This document shows positions 27,689 to 37,302 of a stretch of DNA of 64,000 bases, piece by piece (the first letter of the stretch is position 1; each line of letters opens with the position of its first letter). The notes under the pieces are model-generated. The model did not search any database. It was not told where the DNA came from and worked only from the letters and a program-made list of their open reading frames with translations. This DNA is from CBDUXT01 sp965371245 (GTDB taxonomy: Bacteria > Planctomycetota > Phycisphaerae > UBA1845). The stretch covers positions 1-64,000 of the forward strand of contig CBDUXT010000007.1 in assembly GCA_965371245.1 (NCBI GenBank). Direction: 5' to 3'. The translations under genes were made by a program, and so were the position numbers.

Positions 27689-28399
27689 ATGTTCATCGCA
27701 ATCGTGAATCAAAAGGGCGGTGTCGGCAAAACGACGATTGCCGTTCACCTGGCCATGTGGCTCGCGGAGCGCGGGGGCAGGATTGCCCTCATCGACACGG
27801 ACGAACAACAGACCGCGTCGCGTTGGCTTTCAGAGTCCGGCCAACACGTCAGAGTCATCACCGAGCACCGGGCGGAGGCACTCATCGAGTGTGGGCCGGC
27901 GTTGTCGGAGAGCTTCGATTTTGTAATCGCCGACGGTCCGGCCAACCTGGCCGAGTCTTCGCGTGCGTTGCTGCTCGTGGCAGACGTGGCCGTTATTCCG
28001 TGCGGGGCCACCGTGCCCGAGCTGGAGTCGACGAGCGCCACGATTCGGATGCTACGAAACGCCCAGGCGGTTCGGCGAACTGGGCTGCCCAGGGCGCTCC
28101 TGGTGTTGAGCCGTATGAAGCCCACACGCTTCCGGCTGACACGCGACGCAATGGAGGCCGCACACGCGTTTGGGACTCGGGTCGCCCGACACTCGGTACC
28201 GGCACGCGAGGCCATCGCGGATGCCCCCGGCCAGCGAACGGCCGTCTGGAGGTTGGGGCCGCACGCACGCGACGCAGCTAACGGACTCGTACTGTTGCTA
28301 GAGGAGATAGAAAACTATGCCCAAGAATCGACGAAGCGCACTGGCGACGCTCACGGCGGAGCAGGAGACGTTCCTACGTCCGCCGCCAAGGCCGCCTGA
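27689..28399 (+). CDS. parA: ParA-family partition ATPase
   Basis: The 236-residue product begins MFIAIVNQKGGVGKTT, the deviant Walker A of ParA/MinD ATPases, followed by IALIDTDEQQTASRW (switch) and FDFVIADGPAN (Walker B region). Small ParA of this kind segregates plasmids or integrative elements with a DNA-binding partner. The ATG lies directly before the Walker motif, as usual. The downstream gene overlaps it by 83 nt and is the likely partner. Confidence 0.9.
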   Translation: MFIAIVNQKGGVGKTTIAVHLAMWLAERGGRIALIDTDEQQTASRWLSESGQHVRVITEHRAEALIECGPALSESFDFVIADGPANLAESSRALLLVADVAVIPCGATVPELESTSATIRMLRNAQAVRRTGLPRALLVLSRMKPTRFRLTRDAMEAAHAFGTRVARHSVPAREAIADAPGQRTAVWRLGPHARDAANGLVLLLEEIENYAQESTKRTGDAHGGAGDVPTSAAKAA

Positions 28400-28667
28400 A
28401 ACGCTAGCCCCGAAAGTGAGCCCATCGCCCAAACCACAGACACGCGTCGCTGGACCGATGCGAAGAGAACCGAACGTGGCATCAATGAATCATGCACGGC
28501 CGCTACGGTCAGTTACGCTTCGCTTGACCCCCGATGTGGCTGTTCTTCTGAGGCGTGCCTCCATCGAACGCTCACTTGACTACCAAGAGCCCTTTACCCA
28601 GCAGAGAATCACGGAGGACGCGCTTCGCGACTGGCTCGCCTCTCGCGGATACCGGACTAAGAAGTAG
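28317..28667 (+). CDS. Small DNA-binding partner of ParA
   Basis: The 116-residue product has a Pro-rich basic N-terminal half and a folded C-terminus, SVTLRLTPDVAVLLRRASIE and QQRITEDALRDWLASRGYR, which fits a ribbon-helix-helix type domain. GAGGAGATAG precedes the start inside the parA end, so translation is coupled. By position it is the centromere-binding partner. A ParB nuclease domain is absent. Confidence 0.65.
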   Translation: MPKNRRSALATLTAEQETFLRPPPRPPETLAPKVSPSPKPQTRVAGPMRREPNVASMNHARPLRSVTLRLTPDVAVLLRRASIERSLDYQEPFTQQRITEDALRDWLASRGYRTKK

Positions 28668-28856
28668 CGGCTTCGGCGGCACGTTGCGATAGTCCGCCGA
28701 CCCCTCCTACGGGCGAGCTCGGCCAACTTCGGTCCGTCATCATCAAGGCCCAGCACAACTGCCGGTCAGACCGAATCAGGTACGCTCGCATGGAAGACGT
28801 TCCCATCCAGCACGAGCACTGCGTCGTGTTTCGGCGGGACCGATAGGGGGGCGGGT

Positions 28857-29135
28857 GCCGAGGAATCCTCGGTCTCCCGTCCAGCCCGTTTCCCGAGCGA
28901 TTTGCTCGGGATTCGCCGGAAACGGTGCTCGCAGCCACCCCGCCGCCGGCTCCTCCAGCCCCGCTCGCCAGTGTCTTCTGGATGCCATCCCGCCCGCTCC
29001 ACCACCTATCGGCGGTGCGAAAACCCACGCTGGCGACGAAGCCAAGGCGGGCCCCAACGACCGCCCACGGGCGCACCGGCACACGGTTCACGTGGCCCAC
29101 GTGATGCCCCGTGTGACGGTACACCCACGGGGCAT
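28857..29135. repeat. Hairpin-rich non-coding region after the par genes
   Basis: Between 28668 and 29397 there is no gene. It contains CCGAGGAATCCTCGG (palindrome, 28857), CCCGAGC-N5-GCTCGGG (28892), repeated CCACGTG-type strings, and ATGCCCCGTG (29104-29113) against CACGGGGCAT (29126-29135) with a 12-nt loop. This could be a partition site, origin or transfer origin. Confidence 0.55.
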
Positions 29136-29397
29136 CTCAAGAACACATCGACGTGACACAAACCACGACCACGCAACGAGTTACATTCCGATGGGACACC
29201 AGCGACGGTACACGAGTTGTCGGTTCGTTCGGGATGCCGCTCCACGCCGCCGTTCGGCACGGGCCATGATCGGCCGCTTCGACCGGTCCCGTCCACCGTC
29301 GATTCCGCTACCGTGCATTTAAGGATCCATCCGCACGATGGAAACTGCTCCTGCGGGCGGGTCTCGACTACCAGGAACACGAACCGGGAGAAGTGCT

Positions 29398-32136
29398 TCA
29401 CCTGGGATCCGAGGGCGGAGCTTCAGATGGGTCCTTTGAAGGACCAATTTGGCCCAGAAAGCTTCGGGCCCGGTTCAATACCGTTTCGGCTTCGTTGTTG
29501 GCCGGTTCTAACTCGACCGCCGTCTGCGCCGCAACGACGGCCGGACCGTAGGCCCCAAGAGCCACTTCTGCCTTGGCAAGCTCGACAAGCAGACCCACGT
29601 GGGTTGGGTTGTCATGGCGGGCGGCGACGGCTAACGATCGAGCAAGTTCGGCGTCGCCAAAGCGCCGAGCCACCGAGGAGTTCCATGCACGGGTCTCCGG
29701 CTGCAGATTCTCCAGGATCGCAAACGCCTTGAGGTTCCTCAGAGTACGTTTCGGATCCGGTCTTGTCCGTGCGAGTTCAGCCTTGAGCGCAAGGTACGTA
29801 GAGCCCCGCTGCACTTTGACCATCGACGGGCTAGTCGCCGCGTACCATGCCGCTTCCTCCGCCTCCTCGAAGCGCCCCGTCGCAAATAGGCATTTTGCGT
29901 ACAGAAACCGGGGGAACCCGTCGTCAAGAAACGGAATAGCTGACTCAAGCGGCTCTATCGCCGCCTGATGTTTCTCAAGAAGGATAGGAACAAGAGATTC
30001 TATTGTCGGCCACCAGGTCGCCGCTATCGGGGGCGGCATGAAGTCGATGGACGGAAACCTTGCTTCCGAGTTTCCCGCGATGCCCATACTTTGCACGAGG
30101 GCCATCAGGTGCGGCGCCACGGAAACCAACGCCTCGACGAACTGGGATGCACTGTTGGGGGCTGCTGGATCGCTGGAATCGGCGTACACCAGCGCTTGCG
30201 GCACACCCGCGAAGGCCACGCCCAGGGTTTGCAGGAAGTTCGGATCGTAAGGCGGTCCGATGTTGGCTAACGCATCGGACATGCCCGCCGTGTCCCCATC
30301 GAGCGCGCGGCAAATTGCGATCCCGACCCATGCACTCGGATCCTCTGGGAACTTTGCGAGCGACGTTCCGAAGTGCTCAATCGCCTTTCCTACGTTACCG
30401 TTGAACATGACGGCCGCCCCGAGCATCAACGAGGCCCGGTAGTGGAAGGGGTCCAGTTCCAGCGCACGATTCAGGAACTCAATCGTGTCCGGAAGCCCGG
30501 TTGCGATCAAAGCGCGGGCGTATGCGTCGTCGGCGACGGGTAGCCCCCTCTCAATCGCGCTTCGGATTAGCGCAACGCCAGCGTCTTGGCGTAGCGGTTT
30601 CCACAGATCGTAAACGCCCCGCCAGAGTTCGACTTGGCCGCGGTGTACGCCGATTTCCGAATCCGTGAGTGCCATCAGTTGGTCTAGCTCGGCCATTCCG
30701 CTCGGCCGGTCATACAACGCGTCCCAAGCCATGATCTTCTGTAGCCGCATCTCGATGGGATCCGGATGGCCCAGCGCTAATGCCAAGTCCGCGTGTTCGA
30801 GCACGGGTTCCCATTTTCCGCGCTGGGCGGCGAGGCGCGCCGCTTGAGCCGCGGAATCTGCCAGAGCCAGTTGCTTGATCTGCTGAGCCTGCTCCGCCGA
30901 CTCCTTTGCCCGCCTCTCACCAATTGCGAAGTCCAGTGAAACAACGATGCCGGCAAGCAGAACAACGAACACGGCAGCCACGCTGGCTGCGGCCCCTTTG
31001 TTTCGACGGAGGAATTTTCTGAACCGGTAGCTGGCGCTCGGTGGACCCGCGGACACCGGCTCATGTCGTATGTGCCGCGCTATGTCCTCAGCAAGCGCCG
31101 AAACCGTGGCGTAGCGACGGGAGGCGTCCTTCTCCAGCGCCTTCATCGCAATCCAATCAAGGTCTCCCCGGAGCTGTTGCGCGAGCCGACGGGGGTCCGA
31201 GCGACGTTTTTCAGCGATCGTTCCCGATTCCGTTCCCAGGCCGCTGAGTCGAGTGCTCGGCTTGGGAGGCTCTACCTCACGAATGATGCGCTGAATCTCC
31301 GCGTAGCCGGCTCGCCGAAGGGCTCTTGAATCAAACGGAAGGGCTCCGACCAAGATTTCGTAGAGCAGAACGCCAAGCGAGTACACATCTGATCGGGTAT
31401 CGACATCTGAATCGGTCGCGCCCGCTTGCTCCGGGCTCATGTACTCGGGCGTTCCGACAAGCTGGCCCTGTTCGGTGAACAAGGTCTGCTCCGTCAGTTC
31501 GTGCCCTATCGCCTTGGCCACACCGAAGTCGATGATCTTCGGCACGGGTTTGTCGTCATGTGTCGCAACCAGAATATTCGAAGGCTTGATGTCGCGGTGG
31601 ATCACACCTTTTTGATGAGCATGCTGCACACCGCCGCAGACCTGCACAAAAACGCCGAGGCGCTGGCGCATGTCGAGTTGCTCGCGATCACAATAGCTCG
31701 TGATGCGTTCGCCCGCCACGTACTCCATGACAAAGTACGGTCGAGCGTCCGTGCTGGTTCCGGCATCCAAGACCTTGGCAATGTTCGGATGGTTCATCAG
31801 CGCCAGCGCCTGCCGTTCGCTCTCGAACCGTGCAAGCACTTCCTTGGTGTCCATACCGAGTTTGATCACCTTCAGGGCGACACGACGTCGAATGGGTTCA
31901 TGCTGCTCAGCCAAGTACACGGTGCCCATCCCGCCTTCTCCAAGCGCTTCCAGTATTCGGTAGGGTCCGATTTGGCTCGGAAGCGCTACTGCACGCCTTA
32001 GCCTTTCGGCTTCACGGCGCAGCAAGGGCGTGTCTTCGTCTGAGGGAACGCTCTTGGCCTGAGCGCGTGCCTTCGCAATCAGGTCGTGGTGCGACCGGGA
32101 ACGCTCCGAATCGTCGCTCTTGGGTTCGCTTGGCAT
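29398..32136 (-). CDS. Ser/Thr protein kinase with TPR-like sensor, paired with ECF sigma factor
   Basis: The 912-residue product has a Hanks kinase domain at about residues 55-340: LGEGGMGTVYLAEQ, VALKVIKLG, HRDIKPSNIL (about 178), DFGVAKAIG (about 200), MSPEQAG. All catalytic residues are present. A membrane helix follows (AAASVAAVFVVLLAGIVVSL, about 370-395). The C-terminal half is made of helical TPR-like repeats (ALELDPFHYRASLMLGAAVM, VELEPANNEAETVLNRA). It should sense a signal through protein contacts and phosphorylate a partner. The ECF sigma gene lies 58 nt upstream on the same strand. This is the second such pair in the window, in a different kinase subfamily. Confidence 0.9.
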   Translation of the reverse strand: MPSEPKSDDSERSRSHHDLIAKARAQAKSVPSDEDTPLLRREAERLRRAVALPSQIGPYRILEALGEGGMGTVYLAEQHEPIRRRVALKVIKLGMDTKEVLARFESERQALALMNHPNIAKVLDAGTSTDARPYFVMEYVAGERITSYCDREQLDMRQRLGVFVQVCGGVQHAHQKGVIHRDIKPSNILVATHDDKPVPKIIDFGVAKAIGHELTEQTLFTEQGQLVGTPEYMSPEQAGATDSDVDTRSDVYSLGVLLYEILVGALPFDSRALRRAGYAEIQRIIREVEPPKPSTRLSGLGTESGTIAEKRRSDPRRLAQQLRGDLDWIAMKALEKDASRRYATVSALAEDIARHIRHEPVSAGPPSASYRFRKFLRRNKGAAASVAAVFVVLLAGIVVSLDFAIGERRAKESAEQAQQIKQLALADSAAQAARLAAQRGKWEPVLEHADLALALGHPDPIEMRLQKIMAWDALYDRPSGMAELDQLMALTDSEIGVHRGQVELWRGVYDLWKPLRQDAGVALIRSAIERGLPVADDAYARALIATGLPDTIEFLNRALELDPFHYRASLMLGAAVMFNGNVGKAIEHFGTSLAKFPEDPSAWVGIAICRALDGDTAGMSDALANIGPPYDPNFLQTLGVAFAGVPQALVYADSSDPAAPNSASQFVEALVSVAPHLMALVQSMGIAGNSEARFPSIDFMPPPIAATWWPTIESLVPILLEKHQAAIEPLESAIPFLDDGFPRFLYAKCLFATGRFEEAEEAAWYAATSPSMVKVQRGSTYLALKAELARTRPDPKRTLRNLKAFAILENLQPETRAWNSSVARRFGDAELARSLAVAARHDNPTHVGLLVELAKAEVALGAYGPAVVAAQTAVELEPANNEAETVLNRARSFLGQIGPSKDPSEAPPSDPR

Positions 32137-32194
32137 ACACTACCTCACAAAAGAGGTGACTCCGACTCCTTCGAGCGACTTGGGATCACGCCAG

Positions 32195-32821
32195 TCACGG
32201 CGAATCAGTAAAAAACTGAGACGGTGTGCCCAGAAGGTCGCGCAGGCGGTCGTAGGCCCGAGCTCGCAGCATGTGCACGGCCCCCTTCGACCGGCCAAGC
32301 GCCTCGGCAACCTCACCCGGCGGTTTCTGTTCCAGGTCAAGCTCCCGCACGACCGTTTGATAATCATGGGGAAGCTTGGCCAGGGCACGCTCCAAGAGCT
32401 GCCGGGCCTCGCCCGCGGCAACTTGTCGACTGGGCGTTGCGTCCGAGCCGGCGAGATTACCGAAGAGTGTGATGTACGTTTCGTCGCTTCGAACGCGCGT
32501 GAGCTTCTTGCCGCGCGGCGGACGTTTGTCGCGGTCCAACGCGCGAATCGCATCGAGCATGTTGTTATGAGCGATCCGCTGCAGCCAACGGACGAAGGAT
32601 CCAACGCCTTCGGGTTCGAATCGACGGAATCGCATGAAGGCTTCCAGGTAGGTAACCTGAAGCACATCGTCCACGCCAAACGCGCTGCGATACCGCTGGG
32701 CGATTTTTCCGTCCAGGCTAGCCTCGACCTGCGGTCCGACCCGGGTTAGTAGCTCGCTCAGGGAGTCTTCATCGCCGGCCACGGCCTGATGAAGGAGTTC
32801 GTTGTCGCTTGCCGGCATCAC
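32195..32821 (-). CDS. ECF-type RNA polymerase sigma factor
   Basis: The 208-residue product shows region 2 (GVDDVLQVTYLEAFMRFRRF, FVRWLQRIAHNNMLDAIRAL) and region 4 (LAKLPHDYQTVVRELDLEQK, PPGEVAEALGRSKGAVHMLR). It is followed by its partner kinase. The upstream 130 nt contain GATTCTTCGATTTCTTGC and TGCGCGCAAACAGG, which faintly recall the upstream cassette block. Confidence 0.9.
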   Translation of the reverse strand: MMPASDNELLHQAVAGDEDSLSELLTRVGPQVEASLDGKIAQRYRSAFGVDDVLQVTYLEAFMRFRRFEPEGVGSFVRWLQRIAHNNMLDAIRALDRDKRPPRGKKLTRVRSDETYITLFGNLAGSDATPSRQVAAGEARQLLERALAKLPHDYQTVVRELDLEQKPPGEVAEALGRSKGAVHMLRARAYDRLRDLLGTPSQFFTDSP

Positions 32822-33023
32822 CTCTCCTCGCCTACCACATCACCAGCACTGATCTTCACCTGTTTGCGCGCAGATGCAAGAAATCGAAGAATCGGCGTGA
32901 TTCCCTCCTGATCTCAACGCTCGAACCATTATGAGGGGCTGATATCGGCCCGTGTGCCCCGAAACGAGATTCGGTTTGTTTCGGAGCACCCGACCAGGTG
33001 AAAGGCTCCCAGGAGTTGGCCCG

Positions 33024-33665
33024 ATGTCGATCGTTCGATCCAACCGAGACGACGCAATTCTCGAAGCACTTGTACTGAAAGTGCGTGTGCTCTCACAGGA
33101 GATGATATCGCAGGCTTGGTGGTCAGAATCCGCGACGCCAAGCGTTCATGCCGGTCGCCGGCTCGAGCAGCTAACGAACGCTGATTTGCTCGAACGCACC
33201 GACGTACTTGCCGAGCCGCTGCTGCCACTCGAAGCACCGATCTGTAGTTGGAAGCCCGGCGAGACCGACCCTGATTTCGAGGCCGTCGGCTACGCCTTAC
33301 AGAGCCGTTGGACCGAGCCACCACAACACACGCCGGTGTTTGTGGCGACCACCAAGTCCGTCAATCAGTACGGCGGTCGCGGGCGGGGCGGGCTTCAGCA
33401 TCGCCTGCAGGCCACGCACGACCTTCACCTCGCGGCTGTCTATCTCCGCTATCTACGGCTCGACCCGGACTCGGCCACACGCTGGGTCGGCGAGGATCTG
33501 TTGGGGCAGGCCGGGTTCCGCATCAAGGATCCGGACGCCATCGTGCTCGGCTCCGATGGCAAACCCGACTGGGTTGTCGAGTTCGGCGGTCGCTACGACG
33601 CCAGGCGGGTCAAGGAGTTTCACGAACACTGCGAACGGTTCGCCTTGAGGTATGAGCTATGGTGA
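33024..33665 (+). CDS. Replication-relaxation-like protein of a mobile element (first)
   Basis: The 213-residue product starts MSIVRSNRDDAILEALVLKV with a wHTH (LSQEMISQAWW.., RRLEQLTNADLLERT) and has a C-terminal nuclease-like fold (DPDAIVLGSDGKPDWVVEFG). This layout fits replication-relaxation family proteins of plasmids and ICEs. AGGAGTTGG precedes the start. The next gene overlaps its end by 7 nt. Confidence 0.6.
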   Translation: MSIVRSNRDDAILEALVLKVRVLSQEMISQAWWSESATPSVHAGRRLEQLTNADLLERTDVLAEPLLPLEAPICSWKPGETDPDFEAVGYALQSRWTEPPQHTPVFVATTKSVNQYGGRGRGGLQHRLQATHDLHLAAVYLRYLRLDPDSATRWVGEDLLGQAGFRIKDPDAIVLGSDGKPDWVVEFGGRYDARRVKEFHEHCERFALRYELW

Positions 33666-34348
33666 AAGAGCGCGACCTACAGCTCACCGACCGCGATACC
33701 AGGATCCTCGATCACATTCGCGTGTTCCGCATGACCACGAAGGAGGTTCTGCAGCGCCTGTTTTTCGCCGGCCACGACATCGAGGCCGTAAAGAGCTGGC
33801 AGCGCCGTTTGCAGCGGGCAGGCTTGATTGGCACGGCCCACTTTATCAAGCCACGAAAGTACATCTACCTGACTGGCGATGCGATGCAGAAGGTCTACGG
33901 AGAGCCGGCCAAGGCGGGCGGGCCGCTGACCGCGTTTCCACTCGCCCGCCAGTATGGCATCCTCGCGTTCTGCTGTCTGTTGGAATCGGTTCATCGCAAG
34001 ATCAACGCGCGGCAGTTCTGCGACCGGTTCCCGACACTGGCGGACAACAAACTGCCGAAGGACTTCTACTACATCGACAAGGACAGCGACACGCACCGTC
34101 TTGGCTTGATCTACGTTGACCACGGTCGAAACGCGTCCCGAATCTATCAACGCTATCTGCGCATCGGCGGGCAACGGTTCAAGTGTTCATCGTGGCGGCA
34201 GGACGTCATCGAGCGCGATCGATTCATCGTCGCCATCGTGACCGCGAAGCCGGAGAAAAAGAAGCGAATCCAGGAAGTGTTTGATGGGCAAAGGCCGCGG
34301 ATTCCGTACCGCATCGAGGCCGTCCCGGAACTGATTCACTTGATATAG
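33659..34348 (+). CDS. Replication-relaxation-like wHTH protein (second)
   Basis: The 229-residue product opens ERDLQLTDRDTRILDHIRVF and RMTTKEVLQRLFFAGHDIEA, a winged helix typical of replication-relaxation proteins (resembles PF13814), then a mixed alpha/beta region (FYYIDKDSDTHRLGLIYVDH). It overlaps the gene before it and is 7 nt before the TraG-like gene, forming a tight operon. It probably binds the element's DNA. Confidence 0.7.
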   Translation: MVKERDLQLTDRDTRILDHIRVFRMTTKEVLQRLFFAGHDIEAVKSWQRRLQRAGLIGTAHFIKPRKYIYLTGDAMQKVYGEPAKAGGPLTAFPLARQYGILAFCCLLESVHRKINARQFCDRFPTLADNKLPKDFYYIDKDSDTHRLGLIYVDHGRNASRIYQRYLRIGGQRFKCSSWRQDVIERDRFIVAIVTAKPEKKKRIQEVFDGQRPRIPYRIEAVPELIHLI

Positions 34349-34355
34349 GTTAGCC

Positions 34356-37286
34356 ATGCGACCGACCCTAGCAGAAACACGTGACCCCCTAAATCTTCCC
34401 GCCATGCCTCCGATGGATGGGCTCGAGTTGGACTACCGCACCGGAGCGCCACCGCAAGGCTTTCGTGGAGCGGCTGTTGGTCGCTACCTTGTCAGCGCTT
34501 CGTTCGCCGGGATTGTGGTCCTGATTGCACTTCGCCTTTCCGGCTTGCTCGATGTTCTGACCTCGCCGTTCGTGCTTGCCTGCGTCGTCCTGCTCTGTTG
34601 CGTGGCAGCGCTCTACCATTATCTCTACCTGTCGCACCGGTACGTGTGCATCGCCTGGCTCGTGGCAGGCCCCACGATCTGGTTTCTCATCATCGTGACC
34701 CACGGCGCTGGACAGTTCCTGCTCTGTCTGGCACCGATCGGGTTTGCGACGTATGTCGCCCGCGCGATGGTCCTGCACCACGGCGCGTGGATGCACGCCA
34801 ATCCCCACATGGGACGTGAAGACCGCCTTGCCTGGCGTGGTATCTGGGCGTCTGAAACGGCACGTGACACCGTTGCGTCGCCGGTACGCCTCTCCGCGCG
34901 ATCCGAATGGCGTGAGCGCCGGCGATTCACCTGGGCCTTTAGCGTAGTTTGGCTCGCCGCCACGCTGGCTCTGATGACCTACGCCTCAAGACGCCCCTTC
35001 GCCGGCATCATGGCCCTCACGCTGTTTACTTCCGTGCTTGTACTCTTTGGCGTGATCAACACCTTGGACTACCCAGGTGCTCGCGTATCCCTGTTCAAGT
35101 GCGCAGGCTGCGTTTGGCGCGCGATTGTGTCGTGGTTTACGTACAATCCCGGAGACGTGGTCGCGCCGGGGGTTTTCCAGAGCCCCGGTGGATGGCTTGC
35201 CCATCGACATCGAATGACGCAGCTCGCCATCGGCGCCCTCGCGACGACGGTTGTGCCGCTGGCCTCGTATTTCCCGGTTGCCGTGATGGCGGCGCCCGCG
35301 GAGCAGTGGTTGCGGGCGGCGAGCCGGCCGTTGCCGTGGATCGAAGGAGGTGCCGATCGAGGAGTACCCATCCCGGCGCCGCCAACGCGTAACCAAGTTC
35401 TGGCCCGTCTCACCCAGGCTCAGCGCGTCTACCTTGACCAGCTCTCATCAGAGAATCAGCGGCGAAGATACCTGAACCAGGTTGCCACCGTGCTTCATCA
35501 AGCCGCCGTCACTGAAGCGTTTCAACCGGCCTTTGATCGACTGACCACACCGCCTGAGTCCTGGCTGCTCGTCGCGGCCATTCAGGTCTACAACGGTCAA
35601 ACCCAGTATGTCTGGGCCCTGACCATATCCTTGGCGATGTGCCTGATCGCCGGGCCGGTGGTTTTCTTCGCCGTTTGCTTCGCTGTCGGAGCCCGAACCC
35701 TTGCCCACTTCTATCTTACACTCGACGCACCGGATGCCAGATACCACCGTTCCGACACAGTGTCGGCGTGGGATGCCTACCAGAAGCGTCTAGCCGAGTC
35801 ACGTCACCTCACTCAGGACCGTATCGGCCGTCGTATCCGCGAACGTGACCACCTGCTGATCGGGCTGAACACCATCAACGATTATCCCGTTCTCTTGCAT
35901 CAGGACATCCTGACCGAACACGCACACTTCACCGGCGATTCCGGATCAGGCAAGAGCGCACTGGGGATCGCCCCAATCCTAACGCAACTGATCGGCAGGC
36001 CGGCCAGCTCCATCGTGGTGCTCGACCTCAAGGGCGATCGAGCGCTGTTCGAGTGTGCCCGCCTCGAAGCCCAGCGCCAAGGCATCCCGTTTCGATGGTT
36101 CACCAACCAGCCTAACAGTGCGACGTTTGCGTTCAATCCGTTTCTTCAGGCGCAGATGAAACAGATCTCCCGCGTGCAGCTCGCGGAGGTACTACTGAAA
36201 TCGATGGGCCTCGAGTATGGCGGGGGGTACGGGCGCGCCTACTTCTCCTCGATGCATCGCGACGTGCTTACGAAACTCCTCGTTCAATTCCCTGAGATCG
36301 ACTCGTTCCGGTTGTTGTACCATTACCTCACGAACGCACGTGACTACATCGACGTCACGCGCGAGCAGCAGAGCCGTGGGGCGCACCTGATCACAACGGT
36401 CGGCATGCTAGCCGCGATAGACGCACTCAACGTTCGTCCAAACGACGCCGCTGACGAAGAAATCTTTGCCCGGCGCATCGACATGTCCGAAGTGGTTGCA
36501 AACCCCAACGTTGTGTATTTCCACCTCAAGACCCAGCTTCAAGAGGCCACGATGAGCGAGGTGGCCAAGCTAGCGCTCTTCTCACTACTCACCGCCGCCG
36601 TTCTGAACCCTGCTCGCGATCACCAGGTCTATCTGTTCGTTGACGAGTTTCAGCAGATCGTCTCGTCGGACATCGAGATCGTCCTCAGGATGGCCCGTGA
36701 CTCAGGTATCGCGACCATCCTTGCCAATCAGACAATCAGTGACCTCGTCACGCATGATGCCGATCTGAGGCCAACGGTCCAAGCCAACACACGCTTCAAG
36801 CTCGTCTATTCGGCTACAGATCTCGCGCAGCAAGATGACGTTATCAAGGCGTCCGGGGAGGCGTTATACGAGATGTTCAACGTGACCGAGAGCTTCGAGA
36901 AAGGGCCCAGGGGTTTCTCCAGGAACGAACAGATCGGCCCCAGGATCAGACGCAACGATGTCATTCTCGCAAGCGACGACGAAAACCGAAGCATCGCCCA
37001 CATCTCACGCGGTCGTGGCTACACCCAGTTCGGCGGCTTCCCGTTCCCGATGTATACGGCGTTTCACATTCCCAACGAAGAGTACGTGCGGCGAAGAAAA
37101 GCGCCGCCACCGGAACCCGCAGCCTATCCCGGCTCCTTTGTGGAGCCCCTCGACGGCGGTACTCGGGGTCTCCCGGCTACACCAGCCCAACAGCCCCCTC
37201 CAGCGGCTGAAGCACGACCCGTTCCATCTGACCCGGTCGAGCAGGGCCGGATCGATGACATCGGAGTGATACTCGATGAGTTCTAA
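34356..37286 (+). CDS. TraG/VirD4-like type IV coupling ATPase
   Basis: The 976-residue product has several membrane helices in the first 440 residues (SFAGIVVLIALRLSGLL, FVLACVVLLCCVAALYHYLY, YVWALTISLAMCLIAGPVVF). The ATPase part has Walker A GDSGSGKSALGI (about 527-538) and Walker B VYLFVDEFQQI (about 757-767), with an R-rich sensor region after. This is the coupling protein that links a relaxase-DNA complex to a type IV channel. It is longer and has more N-terminal helices than classical TraD/VirD4. No relaxase or mating-pair genes are visible here, so it may be a reduced mobilisation system. Confidence 0.85.
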   Translation: MRPTLAETRDPLNLPAMPPMDGLELDYRTGAPPQGFRGAAVGRYLVSASFAGIVVLIALRLSGLLDVLTSPFVLACVVLLCCVAALYHYLYLSHRYVCIAWLVAGPTIWFLIIVTHGAGQFLLCLAPIGFATYVARAMVLHHGAWMHANPHMGREDRLAWRGIWASETARDTVASPVRLSARSEWRERRRFTWAFSVVWLAATLALMTYASRRPFAGIMALTLFTSVLVLFGVINTLDYPGARVSLFKCAGCVWRAIVSWFTYNPGDVVAPGVFQSPGGWLAHRHRMTQLAIGALATTVVPLASYFPVAVMAAPAEQWLRAASRPLPWIEGGADRGVPIPAPPTRNQVLARLTQAQRVYLDQLSSENQRRRYLNQVATVLHQAAVTEAFQPAFDRLTTPPESWLLVAAIQVYNGQTQYVWALTISLAMCLIAGPVVFFAVCFAVGARTLAHFYLTLDAPDARYHRSDTVSAWDAYQKRLAESRHLTQDRIGRRIRERDHLLIGLNTINDYPVLLHQDILTEHAHFTGDSGSGKSALGIAPILTQLIGRPASSIVVLDLKGDRALFECARLEAQRQGIPFRWFTNQPNSATFAFNPFLQAQMKQISRVQLAEVLLKSMGLEYGGGYGRAYFSSMHRDVLTKLLVQFPEIDSFRLLYHYLTNARDYIDVTREQQSRGAHLITTVGMLAAIDALNVRPNDAADEEIFARRIDMSEVVANPNVVYFHLKTQLQEATMSEVAKLALFSLLTAAVLNPARDHQVYLFVDEFQQIVSSDIEIVLRMARDSGIATILANQTISDLVTHDADLRPTVQANTRFKLVYSATDLAQQDDVIKASGEALYEMFNVTESFEKGPRGFSRNEQIGPRIRRNDVILASDDENRSIAHISRGRGYTQFGGFPFPMYTAFHIPNEEYVRRRKAPPPEPAAYPGSFVEPLDGGTRGLPATPAQQPPPAAEARPVPSDPVEQGRIDDIGVILDEF

Positions 37287-37302
37287 CGAAGGAGCCACCA
37301 CC

